In this document: positions 48,851 through 63,189 of the stretch, in pieces
How positions within the stretch are numbered: position 1 is the first letter of the stretch
Layout: every line of letters begins with the position of its first letter
NCBI GenBank assembly: GCA_958430865.1
Contig: CAUDNR010003780.1
Span: 1 to 64,000, forward strand
Length of the DNA stretch: 64,000 bases
From: Entrophospora sp. SA101
Taxonomy: Eukaryota; Glomeromycota; Glomeromycetes; Entrophosporales; Entrophosporaceae
Direction of reading: 5' to 3'
Position numbers and translations under genes: made by a program
Notes under the pieces: generated by a model
The model's input: the letters and a program-made list of their open reading frames with translations, nothing else
What the model was told of the DNA's origin: nothing
Databases searched by the model: none

Positions 48851-50670
48851 ATTATTCTTATTATTATTCTTATTATTATTATCACTTTAATATTATATTA
48901 TTATTTATTAGCTAATATTTTTTTTTATTTCCGTACTCTCAGAATTTACTTAATGTCATATATAATATATATATTTTCACTTATATGTCAGAATTAAAAT
49001 ATTTAGATTTCTTTATATTTTATTTTATTGAATTTTCTATTTTTTATAAATTAGTAAAAGTTTGTATATGGTATCATTTTTTTAAAAAAGAAAGGAATCT
49101 AATCACACATATTCATCAAGCAACTATTTTACAGAATTTACAAAAATGATAGACACCATGTATATAATCATCTAAAGAAGAATAGAAGGGCGAAGGATAG
49201 ATAGAAGGATGAAAAAAGGTGGACGGGAATGAGAAAATAAGGTTGATTCAACAATTAGCAAAGAAGCTTTATTGAGAAAATATTAATATTATGTCGATCA
49301 ATAAATCGAATCAAGAGGATTGACAATTAAGATTGATATTATATATATATACTCACATATAAATAAATATAGTTTTTTGACAATGTCTTTGTCATATAAT
49401 TGTGGCCATGTTCTAATAATAGATGTGCGATTCAGGACAAATTTATATTATAAATGATAATAACAATATAATCCCAAAGTTAAAATAATATATAGTCGTT
49501 CATTTTCCATGATTGGAGAGTACTTGAAGTACTAGAAAGTAATATTTATAGTGCAACGGCAAAACACGTGTTAATTACCTGGATACCTGCGACACGCACC
49601 TAAATTCTGTGCTGATTATGCTAGCATAACGTTTTTAATTTTTGCACATCTCCCAATGAAATGATAAATTGAAAAGAATTTATTTTAATGATATTAATAA
49701 TATATGGACATTCTCCATTAATAGCAAGTAATTAATCAGGTAAGCAACCTGAAAATTACTTTAAAAGGTAATAATACCAATAATAATGATAATAATAATA
49801 ATGATAAAAAGTGAAGACAAGTAAATGGATGAAGGCAAATTTGTAAGTTAAATTAAATCAAGTTTATGGGTGAAATAATTTGGTAGATTAAAATAAAATA
49901 AAAAGCTTATAGATAAGTTTGTGAATGAAAGCGGGTTGTTTGGTATGTGAGAATTGAGAATAGTCGAAGATTTATTAATAGAAATTTTTTTTATTTTCGT
50001 GTGGAAATACATAATTTTTTTTGTGAAATATAAATAGTAATTTTGATTTATCATTTCCATATTTAAAAAATCTTCCTTGTTTACTCGATTTAAATTACTT
50101 TTTTCTCGCACAAAAAACTAAATTTTGTTTCGATTGGATATTTATGGTCATAAAAATTAATTCACGAAAATCGAATTTTTGTTTTTTTTACGTTTTTTAT
50201 TAATGTAACACTACTTCCATCTATAAATATAATGTAATGTTTCTTGTGTCATTTTCCATCGTTGGAATTTATAATTAATTGGGAAAAATAAAAATAAAAA
50301 ATTAATAAATTAAATGAATAATTAATTAAATAATAATAACAATAATAATTAATCAAAAAATATTAATAACAATAATGTACACACATACATGCACACCAAT
50401 TAATTTAACAAATCAAAAAAAAAATTTGTATTATATATACTCACACTTGTCCGATGGTTGAACCCCTTGTCCATAGTTCAATTCTCTTTCTCAATTATTG
50501 CTCTTGAAAAATACATTTCCACCTTTACTAATAATAATATTATAATTTTATTATTATAATAATTATAATCTAATAAATGAAATATTGATAATATTGATTG
50601 CCTAAAGAGCGAGCACAAGTGTTCCCTAAATATAGTATAATAATAATATAGTATAATAAATACAATAAAT
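48851..50670. other. Intergenic region between RAE1 and membrane-protein gene, copy 3
   Basis: Reverse complement of 15467-17286. It must contain the promoter of the plus-strand membrane-protein gene; no defined element beyond CACGTG near 49566. Confidence 0.4.
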
Positions 50671-53600
50671 ATGAATCGTAATCATAATATTATTAATATT
50701 TGGAAAGAGAATTTGTTCTTCGGACTTGTTGTTTATTTAATTGCATTGATCTTTATCGGTTCTTCGATTTTCGATTTTATAATAATTAAACCGAGTTTTG
50801 CATACGAAACAGCAATAAAGAATGTCGAAACAAATAACAGCGATCTCAGAATAATCAAAGGAGTTAATTATCAGGACGGAACAATTTTATTAAGATTATT
50901 GAATCCATTAAATTATTGTAATGAGAACACAATCTATTTACGATTAGTGCACACAAATGGAACGGTTTCAACTTTAAATTTGAACAATTTAAATATTCCA
51001 AAGGATAATTTCTGTGATCAACCTACTTTTGTTGCTTATCATAAACTTGGTGATAACAATAATAATGATCATACGTCTACCGCAAAATCAACTTGTTCTA
51101 AAAAAAATCCACAATGTTCAACTTTGCCAGCAACAGTAGAACCTCAAACTACCGCGATAACTGCAACCCCTACCACAACCGATGCAGCCAATACACCAAC
51201 TACTACTAATAACAATCCAAATAATCCCACAACATCACAAACTCCAAACCCAACGAATAACAATACAATAACAACATCTCCGGATGGTAGCGTTGATCGT
51301 ATAACAATACACGCGATATCTTTTAAATATATTTTAATAAACTATTTTTGTGATCGTTCAGTGTCTAATAAAGTTTGTGGTGATGTCGTCACCTGGACAG
51401 GTGAATTAGTCAGGTAAATAAATATTATTTTTCACAAATCTAAACTAACTACGATTTAATATATTTACGTGATTGTTATTTGTCGACTATAAATTAATAG
51501 TAAAATCGAATTTGAGAATATATGCGATGATAGTAGGATTGTACAAAGTCATAAAAAAAATGTTGGATTTTTACGCGCGTGTTATCTTAAAGACACTAAA
51601 GAAATTGTTTGGACAAAATATACTACACCGTAAGTAATTTATATTTATTTATTTAGTTATAAATTTCGTTGATCATTCTTAATTTTTAATTTAATTTAAT
51701 TATTAATAGGAATGTTCCCACTGGTACAATATTCCAAGTTTCTACTGGAAAAATAACAAATGTGATCAACTTTAACTCAAATGTTACAAATTTCTTTTCA
51801 ACGGAAGATGGAGAATATGCAATGGTTACTTGTACCTCTAAAACAACTACCATTACCAACAATCAATTTACTGATGACTGGACAATTTCTGTAACATTTT
51901 TACCCAAAGACAATGGTTCACCACTAACAGGTCCTTTTGAATTATACAAAAGTAAAACTACTGGTAGTGGTTTAGTTGACATAGTGAACATTCGTAGATG
52001 TGACCTTGCCTATTACTCATCAGGTTACAGTTGTCTGATTTCTATTTTCAGATCAACAACAACAAAAATATCGTTTATAGATGTTGATTTCTTATCATCT
52101 GGTAAAGTAAATTCGGTGACTCCGGAATTTTCAATTACTCAAATTACCACAGCCACAATATGGGATGTTCAAACATTGTATTATGGTGGATATGTTATTT
52201 TGGTGGAAACTCCAGCCGGCAGTGTTGAAGGACATGTTTGTAGTAACAATGGTACTTATTTTGGAAATTGGGGTTTCACAAAACAATATGAATACACAAA
52301 TAAAATTGCTGGAGTTCTTCCAAACAATACACTTTGGACAATACCTAAACAACAACTTGATGATAATAATTCTTGGACCTGTGTATTGACTGATACTTTA
52401 ACCACATACAGTACAGTTCAGAATACTAATAGTAATGTTAATACATTCCCTGGTGGCCCTGGTGGATATGGGTCTGACAGTATATTATCAACAACTCCAG
52501 AAAAAAATTCAAATATCATATCAACAGATATCAATTTAATCACAATAACGTATACTAAATCAATTAAAACATCATCAGGAAAGATTAATATTTATCAAAA
52601 ACGTTCTAGCACAAGCCCTAATATTGATGATGATGATAAAGATATATTGCGTCAATCATGTTTTGCGCAATCAGACTATGTTCAAATTTCGAATGAAACC
52701 ACTGCCCAAGTCAAAGTTTTAAAAAGTACCTTTAATAACCCTGGAAGCGAATATTATGTGACTGTTGAAGATGATTTTGTTAAAAGTGCGACTACTGATC
52801 AAAATATTATTGGTATAAATTCAAAAGCATGGAATTTTAGTACAGGTAAAAATTTTTTTTTAGAGAGAACGTGTGTCTATGTATTGGAGTTTATAACCTT
52901 TTATTTTTTTTTTACATTATAATATAAATTCTAATACGGTTCCATTAATCCGTATAGTCTTAGTTAAGGATGAATCATACGTTAATTACGATTCAGATTC
53001 TGTTAGTTGTATAATCCGATTAACACCAGAAGGCACAACATATTACACATCATTATCAACTGATGATCAAACAGATTTCGTTGGTAAAATATCAAATGAA
53101 TTATCCAATGCTCTCCCATGTGATGTGACACGCGTAACAACGTTGACAAAATATCAATATAGCCTTCATAATAACAATATCAATAATGACAATCTTAGTC
53201 AAAAAGTATTTAAAAATGTCGGAATGAACATTACAGCTAGTTCAACTGATCAAATATTTATGAGAGTTGAAATCGAGGGCACATTGTCAAGAACAGAGTT
53301 GAGTGCAGTACAACTAGCAAGTGATCTGAATGAATTGATATTGAATAAAGACGTCACATTATTATCTAAAGGATTATACACCAATTTGATTGATTCAGGT
53401 TATGGAGCTGAACGTTTAGATCATTTCAAAGAGAAATTTAGATGGATATTCATGATTATATTTATTGGATTTTTACTACTAATGCTTATTATTTTATGGA
53501 TATTAATAAGAATGCATAAATACAAAGCGGTAATTAGATTATTAATATTTACATATATTTTATATATATTTAAATATAATATTAATCAATTTTTTACATT

Positions 53601-56330
53601 ATTTAGGCGCAAAGATTTTTGGCAGCTGTTATGTTTACGTTCATCATATCAGATTTCTGTCTGAATATTGTTTTTATATCTATACACGGAAAAGATTTCA
53701 AATGGTTATACCCTCTAAGGTATTTATTTATACAAAATAACATTGTATTTTTGATATTAGGAGGAATTAATAATTAATTATAATATTATTTTTACAGCAT
53801 CACATTTTTAGTAGTACCAATTGGTTTCAATATGTTGTTCACATATTTGATAATTACTTGTGATTCATCAATCTCAACATTGAAATGGATTGAAAAAAAA
53901 ATTCTGATAAAAGCTATTTTTTTCGTTTTATCATCAATCGATTTGGATTTATCATTTATATTGGCTCCGTATAATGGATCTTCATCGCCTAATTCATCCG
54001 CTTCCGCAACAATTAAATCAGAAGTGACAGAATCTTCAGAAAAAAGGACTTCTACCTTTTCATCGAAAGCATCTATTACCTCTTCATCTTCATCGTCGAG
54101 TGGAAAATCGTTGATACCAATTGTTAATGGTAATAATAAATTGATTTTGATTGGTAGGGTGTTTGGTTTGATAGTTGAAGATATTGTTCAATTAATTATT
54201 TTTGTAAGTATATGTTATTAATTATAATCTGATTGATTAAAAGTAATTACATTTATAAACTCTTAATTGTTTAATTATTGATTGCTAATTAAATTCACGC
54301 TGAAATCATATTATTAATAGATATTGTATCAAGAATTTTCGATAATTCCAGCAATAATACCCATGTTAATGTTAAGTATATGTACAACAGTATTGATCTT
54401 GAAATTGATAGTTATTGTGCTTGGAGTATATTTGAATTTGTTTTGCGAATGTGATGAGAAACGAGGCAGTAGTAAGATAAAAAGAAGAGGTGGCAGAAGA
54501 AGAAGAAAGGCAGGAGAATTTGGTAGTTTAGGAAGTATGGTCGGTACTGGTGGTAGTGATCGTGATGAGTATGATGATAGAAAATCAATTATTGACAGCA
54601 GTAGTAGTAAATATATGAAAGGGAAAAATGTTGGCAGTGATATTAGTGGTGTTAATAATACCAATAGAAAAAAGAAAAACTTTAATATTAGTAGAAATAA
54701 TAGTATTAAAGAAATAGCAGATGATGATACAAATAGTACTACAAGTAATAATAGTAACGATTGTTATAATAGCATTAGTAGTGTTGATAAAAAGAAAAAG
54801 AGGAGGAATAGAGGTAGTAAAGAGGATGAAGAAAAATACGTGTCGTTGTTTGATGATGATTATAAAAAACCCGCTAGAGTAAGATCTATTAAAGAGAAGA
54901 ATAATACGACTAAGGCAGATCTTGATGTAGTAGATGTTGCTAAAGATCCATTTAATGAAACAGAATCGATGACCACAGTAGCAAATAACATTAATACTAA
55001 TAATGATGAAAGCAAAAAAGAGAAAGTTGATGATAAATCGGAATCTCTTGAAATTGTGATTGGTAACTAACTAACTTATAAAAATAATACTATTTTATAT
55101 TTTATTAATATTAGTTAATTAATTTAATTAATGTTTATTTCCTTGGTAGATTCAAAAGAGTCGAATTCAACGTTAATAGAAGTTGCTAATGCTACAACAA
55201 CTGCTTCAAACATTACAACAGATACTAAAGCTGCAACCTCAAAAGCTAGTAGTGCTAATAAAAAAAAAGATAGCGTTTATGAAGCAATAAAGAATTTTGA
55301 AGAAACCTTGACTTTCGATAATTTAACTGCTAGTAATGGCAGCAACGATAATAAAAATAACATCGACACTGCTGCTAATATTGACAGTACTGCCACAGCT
55401 AGTAGTAATATTGGTAAAGATGAAAAGTCAACATTGTCGCCTTTACCAAAAACGTTGTCATCGAAAGCAAATAGTTATGAATCTATAATCAGCAATTATG
55501 CAAAAGGTGGTGAATTATTAGTATCGGTAACTGATGTGGACATTGATACCAATAATAAGAGTAGTAGTAATAATAATAGTGCACAAGAAATCGAAAATGT
55601 TCAAAACGTTAGTAGTAAAAATGAAGTGGTTGTTGTTGATGAGATCAGTGATTATGGAGAATTGAATAAGACTCCAACAATAGTTATAAATAATAATGAA
55701 ATATCTCAAGGAGAAACTGCAGCGATTTATAACAAAGACACCAGTGGAATATTAGCATCTGATGAAGTCGGTACATCATTAACAGAAATTGTTGAACCTT
55801 TATCACTATCACCTTTATCATCCACATTTGCATCTGATATATCGTCACACGACATTAATTTATCACCATCATGTGACACGGATGCATCAGCACATAATAA
55901 CGATATTAGTGATGAACCAGAACCTATAATACATACTTCAACAATTACATCAGCATCAACATCAATATCAACAACATCAGCATCAGCATCAGCATCAGCA
56001 TCAGCATCTTCATCATCGCCATCTACAATTGACGTCAACATATCATCAACATCAGCATCAATAACACCAACATCAACATTAGCATCATCTGTAACAAATG
56101 CATCTTCAACATCATCATCATCATTAAACGACAATAATAATGATAGTATTAATACTACTACTACTACTAGTAATACTAGTAGTCATAATAGACGTTTTTC
56201 ATCATTGAAACATAGTAATCACATTAGAAGGAAGAAAAGCAATAGTAGTATTAATAGTGTGAGTAGTGCAAGTAGTGTTGGCAGTTATGCGAGTAATAAA
56301 AGTAATAAAAATAATAACCATAATAAATAA
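50671..56330 (+). CDS. Large multi-pass membrane protein of unknown function, copy 3
   Basis: Exons are 50671-51413, 51501-51629, 51710-52845, 52958-53529 (acceptor alternatively before 52964), 53607-53719, 53798-54203, 54321-55062 and 55150-56330. They encode the same 1673 aa as the other copies. The start ATG is followed by MNRNHNIINIWKEN and the first membrane segment. The ectodomain contains WDVQTLYYGGYVILVE and CSNNGTYFGNWGF. The juxtamembrane part ends in KEKFRWIFMIIFIGF. Because this copy reads on the plus strand it is the easiest in which to check the splice model. Confidence 0.82.
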
Positions 56331-57428
56331 TAAATAATATATTTGTTAGATTTATAATTTGTCTATTTTTGGTTAGTATATTTAATAATTTTACGTTTAG
56401 ATTATTTTTAGATTATTTTATTTCTGAAATTTAGTTGATTACATTTTTTTTACATTATTCATTTTTGATTTTTAATTTTCTAATTTGTTATTTCAAAGAA
56501 AATTTTGAATTCTAAATTTTTTAATTATATATACATATATACATATATACATATAATATATATATATATATTGATTTTAATTGTTTGTAATTTTTTTAAT
56601 ATTTTCTAATTTTAAATAAAGCAGAAAATTTAACAGTTATTAATAACAGAGTTTAAGAAAAGATTCAAATAGTTTCAATATCACTATTATTTTATTGAAT
56701 AATTTGTTATATCAAAGAATTATGATATATAAAAAAAAATAATGGTGTTTTTATGGAATAACATACATTTTTCATACCAAGTAAAACATAATAAAGGAAA
56801 GATTGATGTGGGCATAGAAAATCAGATGGCATTCCATGAAAAGGCATTCTAGATTAATATCAATAGTATGTTAATAAGAATTTGGCCACTATCATCAATG
56901 GTTCCAAATTCAAGAGAAAGTGCGTTAAAATCACATCAACCCAAGTTGTGTTAAAATTTAACATGCATTAATTCCCTCATTGATGTTCTATATTTGTACG
57001 AAACTGCTATACTCATCAAAGAATAAAAATCATGAAATGATGGCAAGATAACTAAACTAAAAAAAATTGTATCTTTCCATTGTTACTTATGCTTGATATA
57101 TAATTGTACCAAATTGTATTACTATATTATCTGGAATGCAAGCACCACTGGGATATAAGCACTAGTAAGAATTTGTTACGAAAAATAGAAAAATAAATAT
57201 CTTTCTTGTTTTTATCCTCGTCCTTTTGCTATCGTTTTGCATATCGCAAAACTTTCGAGCAGCAGAATATGAAGTAATTATGACACAAAGAAATTTCGAA
57301 TAATATAACTGCGATTACTATTACTTTTACCATCATGAGATCTAACCAATATTTTTTTACTATCTCCGCGTAAGTAGCTTCAATTGCAAGGTTTGGCCAC
57401 AGTGTGTACACTAACAAGACCCTGCAAA
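56331..57428. other. 3' flank of membrane-protein gene, copy 3
   Basis: Reverse complement of 8709-9806; AT-rich, no gene. Confidence 0.4.
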
Positions 57429-57692
57429 CTATATGGAGTGTGGGACAATAGAAACGGACCATGTTGTGAAAAAAGCAATTTTGAGTTAGTATCACTATTA
57501 TATGTAATTCCTCATGTAGAACATTTTTGGCTTAGAAACCATACCCACTTTGCTTAATAAAACTTTGAGATACCCTCCATTAAAGTTTTAAAAACAATAG
57601 TAAATTACTTGAAATGCAGATCTTTTTTTTAAATTTTCTCAAAACATCATTTTCACAACATGGTCCGTTTCTATTGTCCAGACCCCATATAG
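57429..57692. mobile_element. Inverted-repeat (MITE-like) element, copy 3
   Basis: Same foldback structure as at 8445-8708, with the arms at 57429-57472 and 57650-57692. Confidence 0.65.
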
Positions 57693-58011
57693 GTCCAGTG
57701 TTGGCCATGAAACGCCATGCTGGACAAAAGTGTACCACATTTCGTTGCAAAAAAATAATTCCAAGCAATCGCATTTTTTCCATGATGTCATTTATATCAA
57801 TATATATGTGTATGTGTGGACTTTAGACGAGTGGAAACTATCGTGAGAAAATGGTATGACCAATGAAATTCAAAGAAATTTATATTTTAACAATTTGTAA
57901 TTAATTAATTGTTCTCACAAATAACACTCGTATTTTTTATTACTTTTAAATAAAGTGCCTTCAAAAGTAAAGTAATTCCAAAAAATATGAATTTTGCTTA
58001 TTTGTTTGCAG

Positions 58012-59185
58012 ATGATTGAAAAGGAGTTTACTTAAATCTACTGAGACAAAGCTATTTTAAGTAAAGAAGCTATTTTGGTTGAAAAGCCAAACAATTTAGC
58101 AGATGGCTTGGGAGTTTCAGGTAGAACATTGGAATTTTCTGCTGAATGGCTCAAATAATATAAAAAACGTAATGGAATCCGTCACCAGAAGCTTCATTTC
58201 ATGGACATCACTAATGCCTTACCGTTGTTGAAAAGTATATGTGAAGGCTGTCATACACGTGAAAGAATATACAATATGGATGAAACGGGAGTTTTTTTAC
58301 AGATTAAAGCCAGATAGAGCATTAGCCATGCTGAGACTTTCTGGTTGCAAAAGCAAATAAAGAAGGAGTTGGTATTGCTTTGTTGCTGATGTGACTCATG
58401 AATTAGATTCCTTAATAATTGGAAATTCCCAAAAAGCACAATGTTTTCATTAATTTTAAACTTGATGACATATCATAATAGTACACAGGCTTTGATGTTT
58501 TTTCAAGAATTCAATAGAGGAGGTTGCTCAAAATATGGAAACCAGTAGGTATTATTGCTCCTTGATAATTGACCATGCCACAAGACAAATGGTTTGGTTC
58601 TTTCGAATGTTGATGTTCATTTTCTTCCCCAAATACCATTCAAAAATCAACCAATGTATGTTGGAATTGTTATGTCATTCAAGAAACATTATTGTAATTT
58701 GCATATTAAATGGATCCTAAATCAAGTTCAAGAGCCTGCAAGAAATCACTCTGATACTTATTTCGAACGTCAACTTTTCGAGAACAAGTTGAAGGATTGC
58801 AATTTTTCATATCCTTTGATAATCTTTTTTATAGTAATAATTACTATATGAAGGAAATCATCCATAATTGCTGATCATATTAAAATTCTTCTGCTATTAA
58901 TACCGAATTAACCAATATCCCTAGCAACATTAGATGAGCATACTCAGATGCTTACAACTTTTAAAATAATCTATAAGAAGAAAAAATTCTGATGATGATA
59001 AAATTGTTGAAGAACTTACTGAAATATATAAAAAACGAACAGAAGTACCCATTGATAATAATGAAGATGAAGATGAGCTAGTAATAATAAGTGCTAACGA
59101 AGCTTTAAAAGGTTTGGAAGTTGTCCACGTCCTTTTGTTACATGAAATTTCTAGAGAACAATTAAAACAAGTTAATGCTCTTTGA
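58012..59185 (+). pseudogene. Decayed pogo/Tigger-like transposase, copy 3
   Basis: Plus-strand copy of the relic. NMDETGVF lies at about 58275-58300 and is followed by a frame change within about 25 bases. The second-Asp block LLDN is broken by a TGA at about 58568-58570. The MSFKKHY block is at about 58670-58700. The C-terminal frame EELTEIYKK...QLKQVNAL ends at the TGA 59183-59185. Confidence 0.85.
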
Positions 59186-60655
59186 CCGATATATTAATTT
59201 AAAAAAATGAATTCAGTGGAACAGATTAATTTTTTAATATATAAATAATACATAATAAAATGGTATGATGTTTTTAATGTATCACGTGCAACTACCCAAT
59301 TCCCGAAGGTTAACTGTAAAATCAATTGTATCTGTTGATTTTTAACTAAGAATCCGGAACTTTTAACAGTTCTAATTATTGTAATATATGTGTATTTAAT
59401 ATACAATACTAAGTCATCCCAAGGAACAAAAAAGTTTACTTTTGTGAGCCAATTTGTTTTATTCTTTTATTAACTAAATCTGCAAATTTCCGTATCAATT
59501 TCCGTATCAAAAGTACGGAGTCAGTATGGAATCGATACTGAATCGATACTGATTTTAGTTAATGGTAAAACGTGTTTTAACTAATGGTAAAACTTGTTTT
59601 AATTAATGGTAAAACGTGTTTAATTAATGGTAAAACGTGTTTTAGTTACTGAAATCATACAGACAATTATAATAGTAATAGTAATAGATTTAAAAATAAA
59701 AATTTGTTTATTTAATTTTTTTTTTTGAAAAATATAAATAAAAAAGTACAAAAACATTATTATTATGAACTAACTATACATGAAGTCGAAATTAAAGCCC
59801 TCATATCTATCTGCCCACTCTTAATTGAAGCTTGATGTTGGATATATTTATTGGATCATCTAAAAATATAACAAGATAGTATGTAATAAAAAAACAATCT
59901 CAAGTATCAATTTTTGACTAAATTAAATCATCTAAGAATATAATAATAACAACGTCAGTATGCAATTTATAATAAATATCATGAAAAAATGATTTAATAA
60001 ACAATTAAATATAAAAATACGATCTTGTAAGATCAAAATAATTAATAGTTAATATTAAATATGAAAATAATCATAATACAGTGCATAACGCATCGAATCT
60101 ACCTAACATACAGGTGGATCTTTCAATTGAAGACGAATCTTTCTATTAGTAATATTATGTTGTAATAATACCACTACCATGTATTTCTTTGTCTATTTTG
60201 AGGAAAGTTAAAAATAGTTGTTCTCCGCTTTTGCTGATTCCTAGAAAGCTCTAATAAGAATCTATTTTAATGCTGATATTGCTATATTAACTATAATAAC
60301 ACAACAGAATGAGTAAATATATTATCATTCTGCATATAATTAGATATTTAGAAGTAATATTTTAACATTTTTAAAAAACAGTATGTATTTCATAACTTTA
60401 ATGTTACACCTTTAAGATTGATCCTTGTTTCAAATTCATTAAAGGATTTTTTGATTTTAAATTAATATCAAGTGACTTGAATTTTTTGAATAGAGGAAAG
60501 AGTTGTTTGCTACTGCATAAGATCGACTAATAAGAATTGTGATAATAATAATTGAAAAATAATGGCAGTAGTAGCTTCGTAATTAAGTGAATTTATTTTA
60601 ATATCATCCAATAAAATTGACCAATTAAATTACAAAGATAATACAAACTTCTGCC
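59186..60655. other. Intergenic DNA with four-copy 22-bp tandem repeat, copy 3
   Basis: Reverse complement of 5482-6951; the tandem repeat lies at 59553-59647. Nothing coding is supported. Confidence 0.5.
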
Positions 60656-61228
60656 TATGAGCATCCACATCCACACGCTTTATTAGTATTAGTGTGCAGA
60701 TGACACCGATCATCTAAAGACTATTTCCATTTTTGATATGAAATTCCTAAATAGATTTATTTTCACGATTTACCGCAGACCTTTTACAAATTTGGAAACA
60801 AAGGTAAGATCTGCATAAAATTTCGGCGAGCGGCGCAGCACGTGATGAATTCGCGGAATTTATGGAGCAGATGTTGTTTAAACCGGTGATGTCACCAGGT
60901 CAACATTTGTCTTGCAGTTTTTAGAACTAATTTTCTCTATACCATGTCTTGTGTTTTAAACTCGGGGAGCAAAACAACGTGGCGGCCACCACATAATCAT
61001 TTTACGAATTTTCACGGATTCTATATCTATCATAATAAGAATGCAAGCACAAGTATTATATTATACCTACGTCTCTTTCCCACCACTCATACTACACGGG
61101 GCTATGAAAGTTCTCGTTCCTGGATCAAGAGAAATGATACCAGCATCTCTATTATCTTTGACCACCAAAACTTTAGGGACTTGGTTATCGACCCTAATTT
61201 CAAGTAGTTTTAGGGATTCGTTCAGTAA
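60656..61228 (-). pseudogene. Decayed Fanzor/TnpB-like gene, copy 3
   Basis: Inverted identical copy of the relic at 4909-5481; the RuvC-I Asp codon is at 61124-61126 on the minus strand, with the same disabling stops. Confidence 0.72.
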
Positions 61229-62781
61229 CTTTTAATACTACTAATTCTTCCTCGACATGTTGACAATTGACTATAAATTTATTTATTTTTTGCATCAATA
61301 TTTGGATTTAATAGGTCAATGCTGTTTCTAATACTAGAAGAACTCATTTGAGACTAGACAGGGTCTTTAATTGTTTTTTAAATAAAATTTTGTAATAAAA
61401 GTAATAAAAAAATTTTATAGAAAATTTCTGACATGTGATACTTATCACCTGTGACATATTCCGGTCTTTTGTAAATTCAAAATTTCCTTTTTTTTTTTAT
61501 TTCCATGATATCTCATCATCGCATGTAATAATAACATTGTTTCCAAATAGATTTTATTTATTTGTACAATGGAAATTTTAGAAATCTAGTTAAAGTTTAA
61601 ATTTGGAATTTGGAAATTCTCGAAGGTACAAAAAGTTTTCTACATAGAAATTACAGAAAAATAATGTTGGACTATTTTATTATTATGGTTAGGGACGAAT
61701 GACTCATCAAAAAAAAATTATTTGTTTATTATTGTTTTCTTTTCATTAGCCACATACATTTTACAAACAAAAAATCCGGGAATTGGAGTTTTTACTTATG
61801 ATTTTTGATTTAATTGTTAATGGTGAAATTTAACAAATATTTTAGTAAATCAAATCAGAATTATTTTTATTTTGTTTATTAATAAAAGACCTAATAGAAT
61901 AACAACTAACCAACAATAGCAGACCTTGAGAGTTAAAGATAATAATATTTTTATCATATAAATATGAGACAAATAAAAAATGGTAAAATAAATACAAGTA
62001 TTTACCAACCATGTGCGCAAATGCATTACGTATTCATAAAAAAAATTTGCAACAATAATATATGTCACATAATATGTGATAGTAAACCATAAATTGGTTG
62101 ATCTTGGTTTACGAAAGCAAATTACCATTCATCAATTGCGACTTCAGCAGATTGTGAGTGACCTAGAAGAAGACATATTGGAATTAGAGTTATGGATCAC
62201 GAATTAACATCAAGGAAATCCTCTTTCGTCATTTATATAAGCAGTTAGATTAAAAACACAAACTTGATCTATACGTTTGCTTGTACTCATATACGTACGT
62301 ATACGTATTACGTGTAATCGCTAAAAATATTATAAACTCGTAAAAAAATCCGATTTGCTATTTACTCATTTTTTTTTCTATGAATTTCTCTGATTTATCA
62401 TTATGACTATGGTTATTATTATAAATGATGCTTTGGAATTCTGAAACACAAATTAATTAATATTAATATTAAACTGTAATTATTTTGCGGAAAAACCGGA
62501 AATTATTATGTATCTAAAAAGTTTAATTTATGGTTCAAATAATAAATAAATAAAAAAAAATAATTAAATTCTCTGTGCAACCTTACTATTGTGCCTCCTT
62601 CTTTAAAGAACAAAAAAAAATTTTCAATTATTTTATATTGATTGTATAATAAAGTACATCTTTACGTAATATACAATATATAAATATTTTTTTTGTATAA
62701 TAAATAAACTTTCTTTTTTAATTTTTTTATTTTTTTTTCTAAAAAGAAAAAAATTTTATGTCAAATAAAAAAATTACTCCG
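61229..62781. other. Intergenic DNA, module B copy 3
   Basis: Reverse complement of 3356-4908, with the 36-residue leucine-rich relic on the plus strand at 62097-62207. No gene supported. Confidence 0.4.
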
Positions 62782-63189
62782 CTATTATTATTAGTTAAAA
62801 ATTTTTAAATAAAAGGGAAGAAGATATTTAAGTATTCAAGTACGTTCATTATTTTATCATTTATTTATTTAATATAGAATATTCTTTAATATATATATAT
62901 AAATCATTATTATCATCATTATATTATATCATTTTACATTTCATCATCTATATATTTCGTCATCGATACATCAATACATACAATACATACATATATTTCA
63001 TCACTAATATCTATTAATAAATTATATATAATATAAAAAATATTAATATATTATAAATATATTTTATTTTTCCAAATCAAAAAAATCAAATCAGAATTCT
63101 TTAATTTGGGAAAAGGTTTATATAGTAATAATAAAATAATATTACGACAATAACGTTTGTGACAATATACATAACAAGCAAAACCAAAA
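62782..63189 (+). promoter_or_regulatory. Junction and 5' flank of PP2C, copy 3
   Basis: Contains the CTATTATTATTA boundary of module P followed by about 58 bases not visible in copy 1, then the phosphatase promoter region. Identical in reverse to 28429-28836. Confidence 0.5.

Larger units (their letters stand above)
46361..62781 (-). repeat. Module B, copy 3 (inverted)
   Basis: Reverse complement of 3356-19337. Coordinates pair as 65698 minus x before the RAE1 duplication and 66137 minus x after it; the 439-base difference is the tandem duplication in RAE1. No other length change was found at any landmark. Confidence 0.95.
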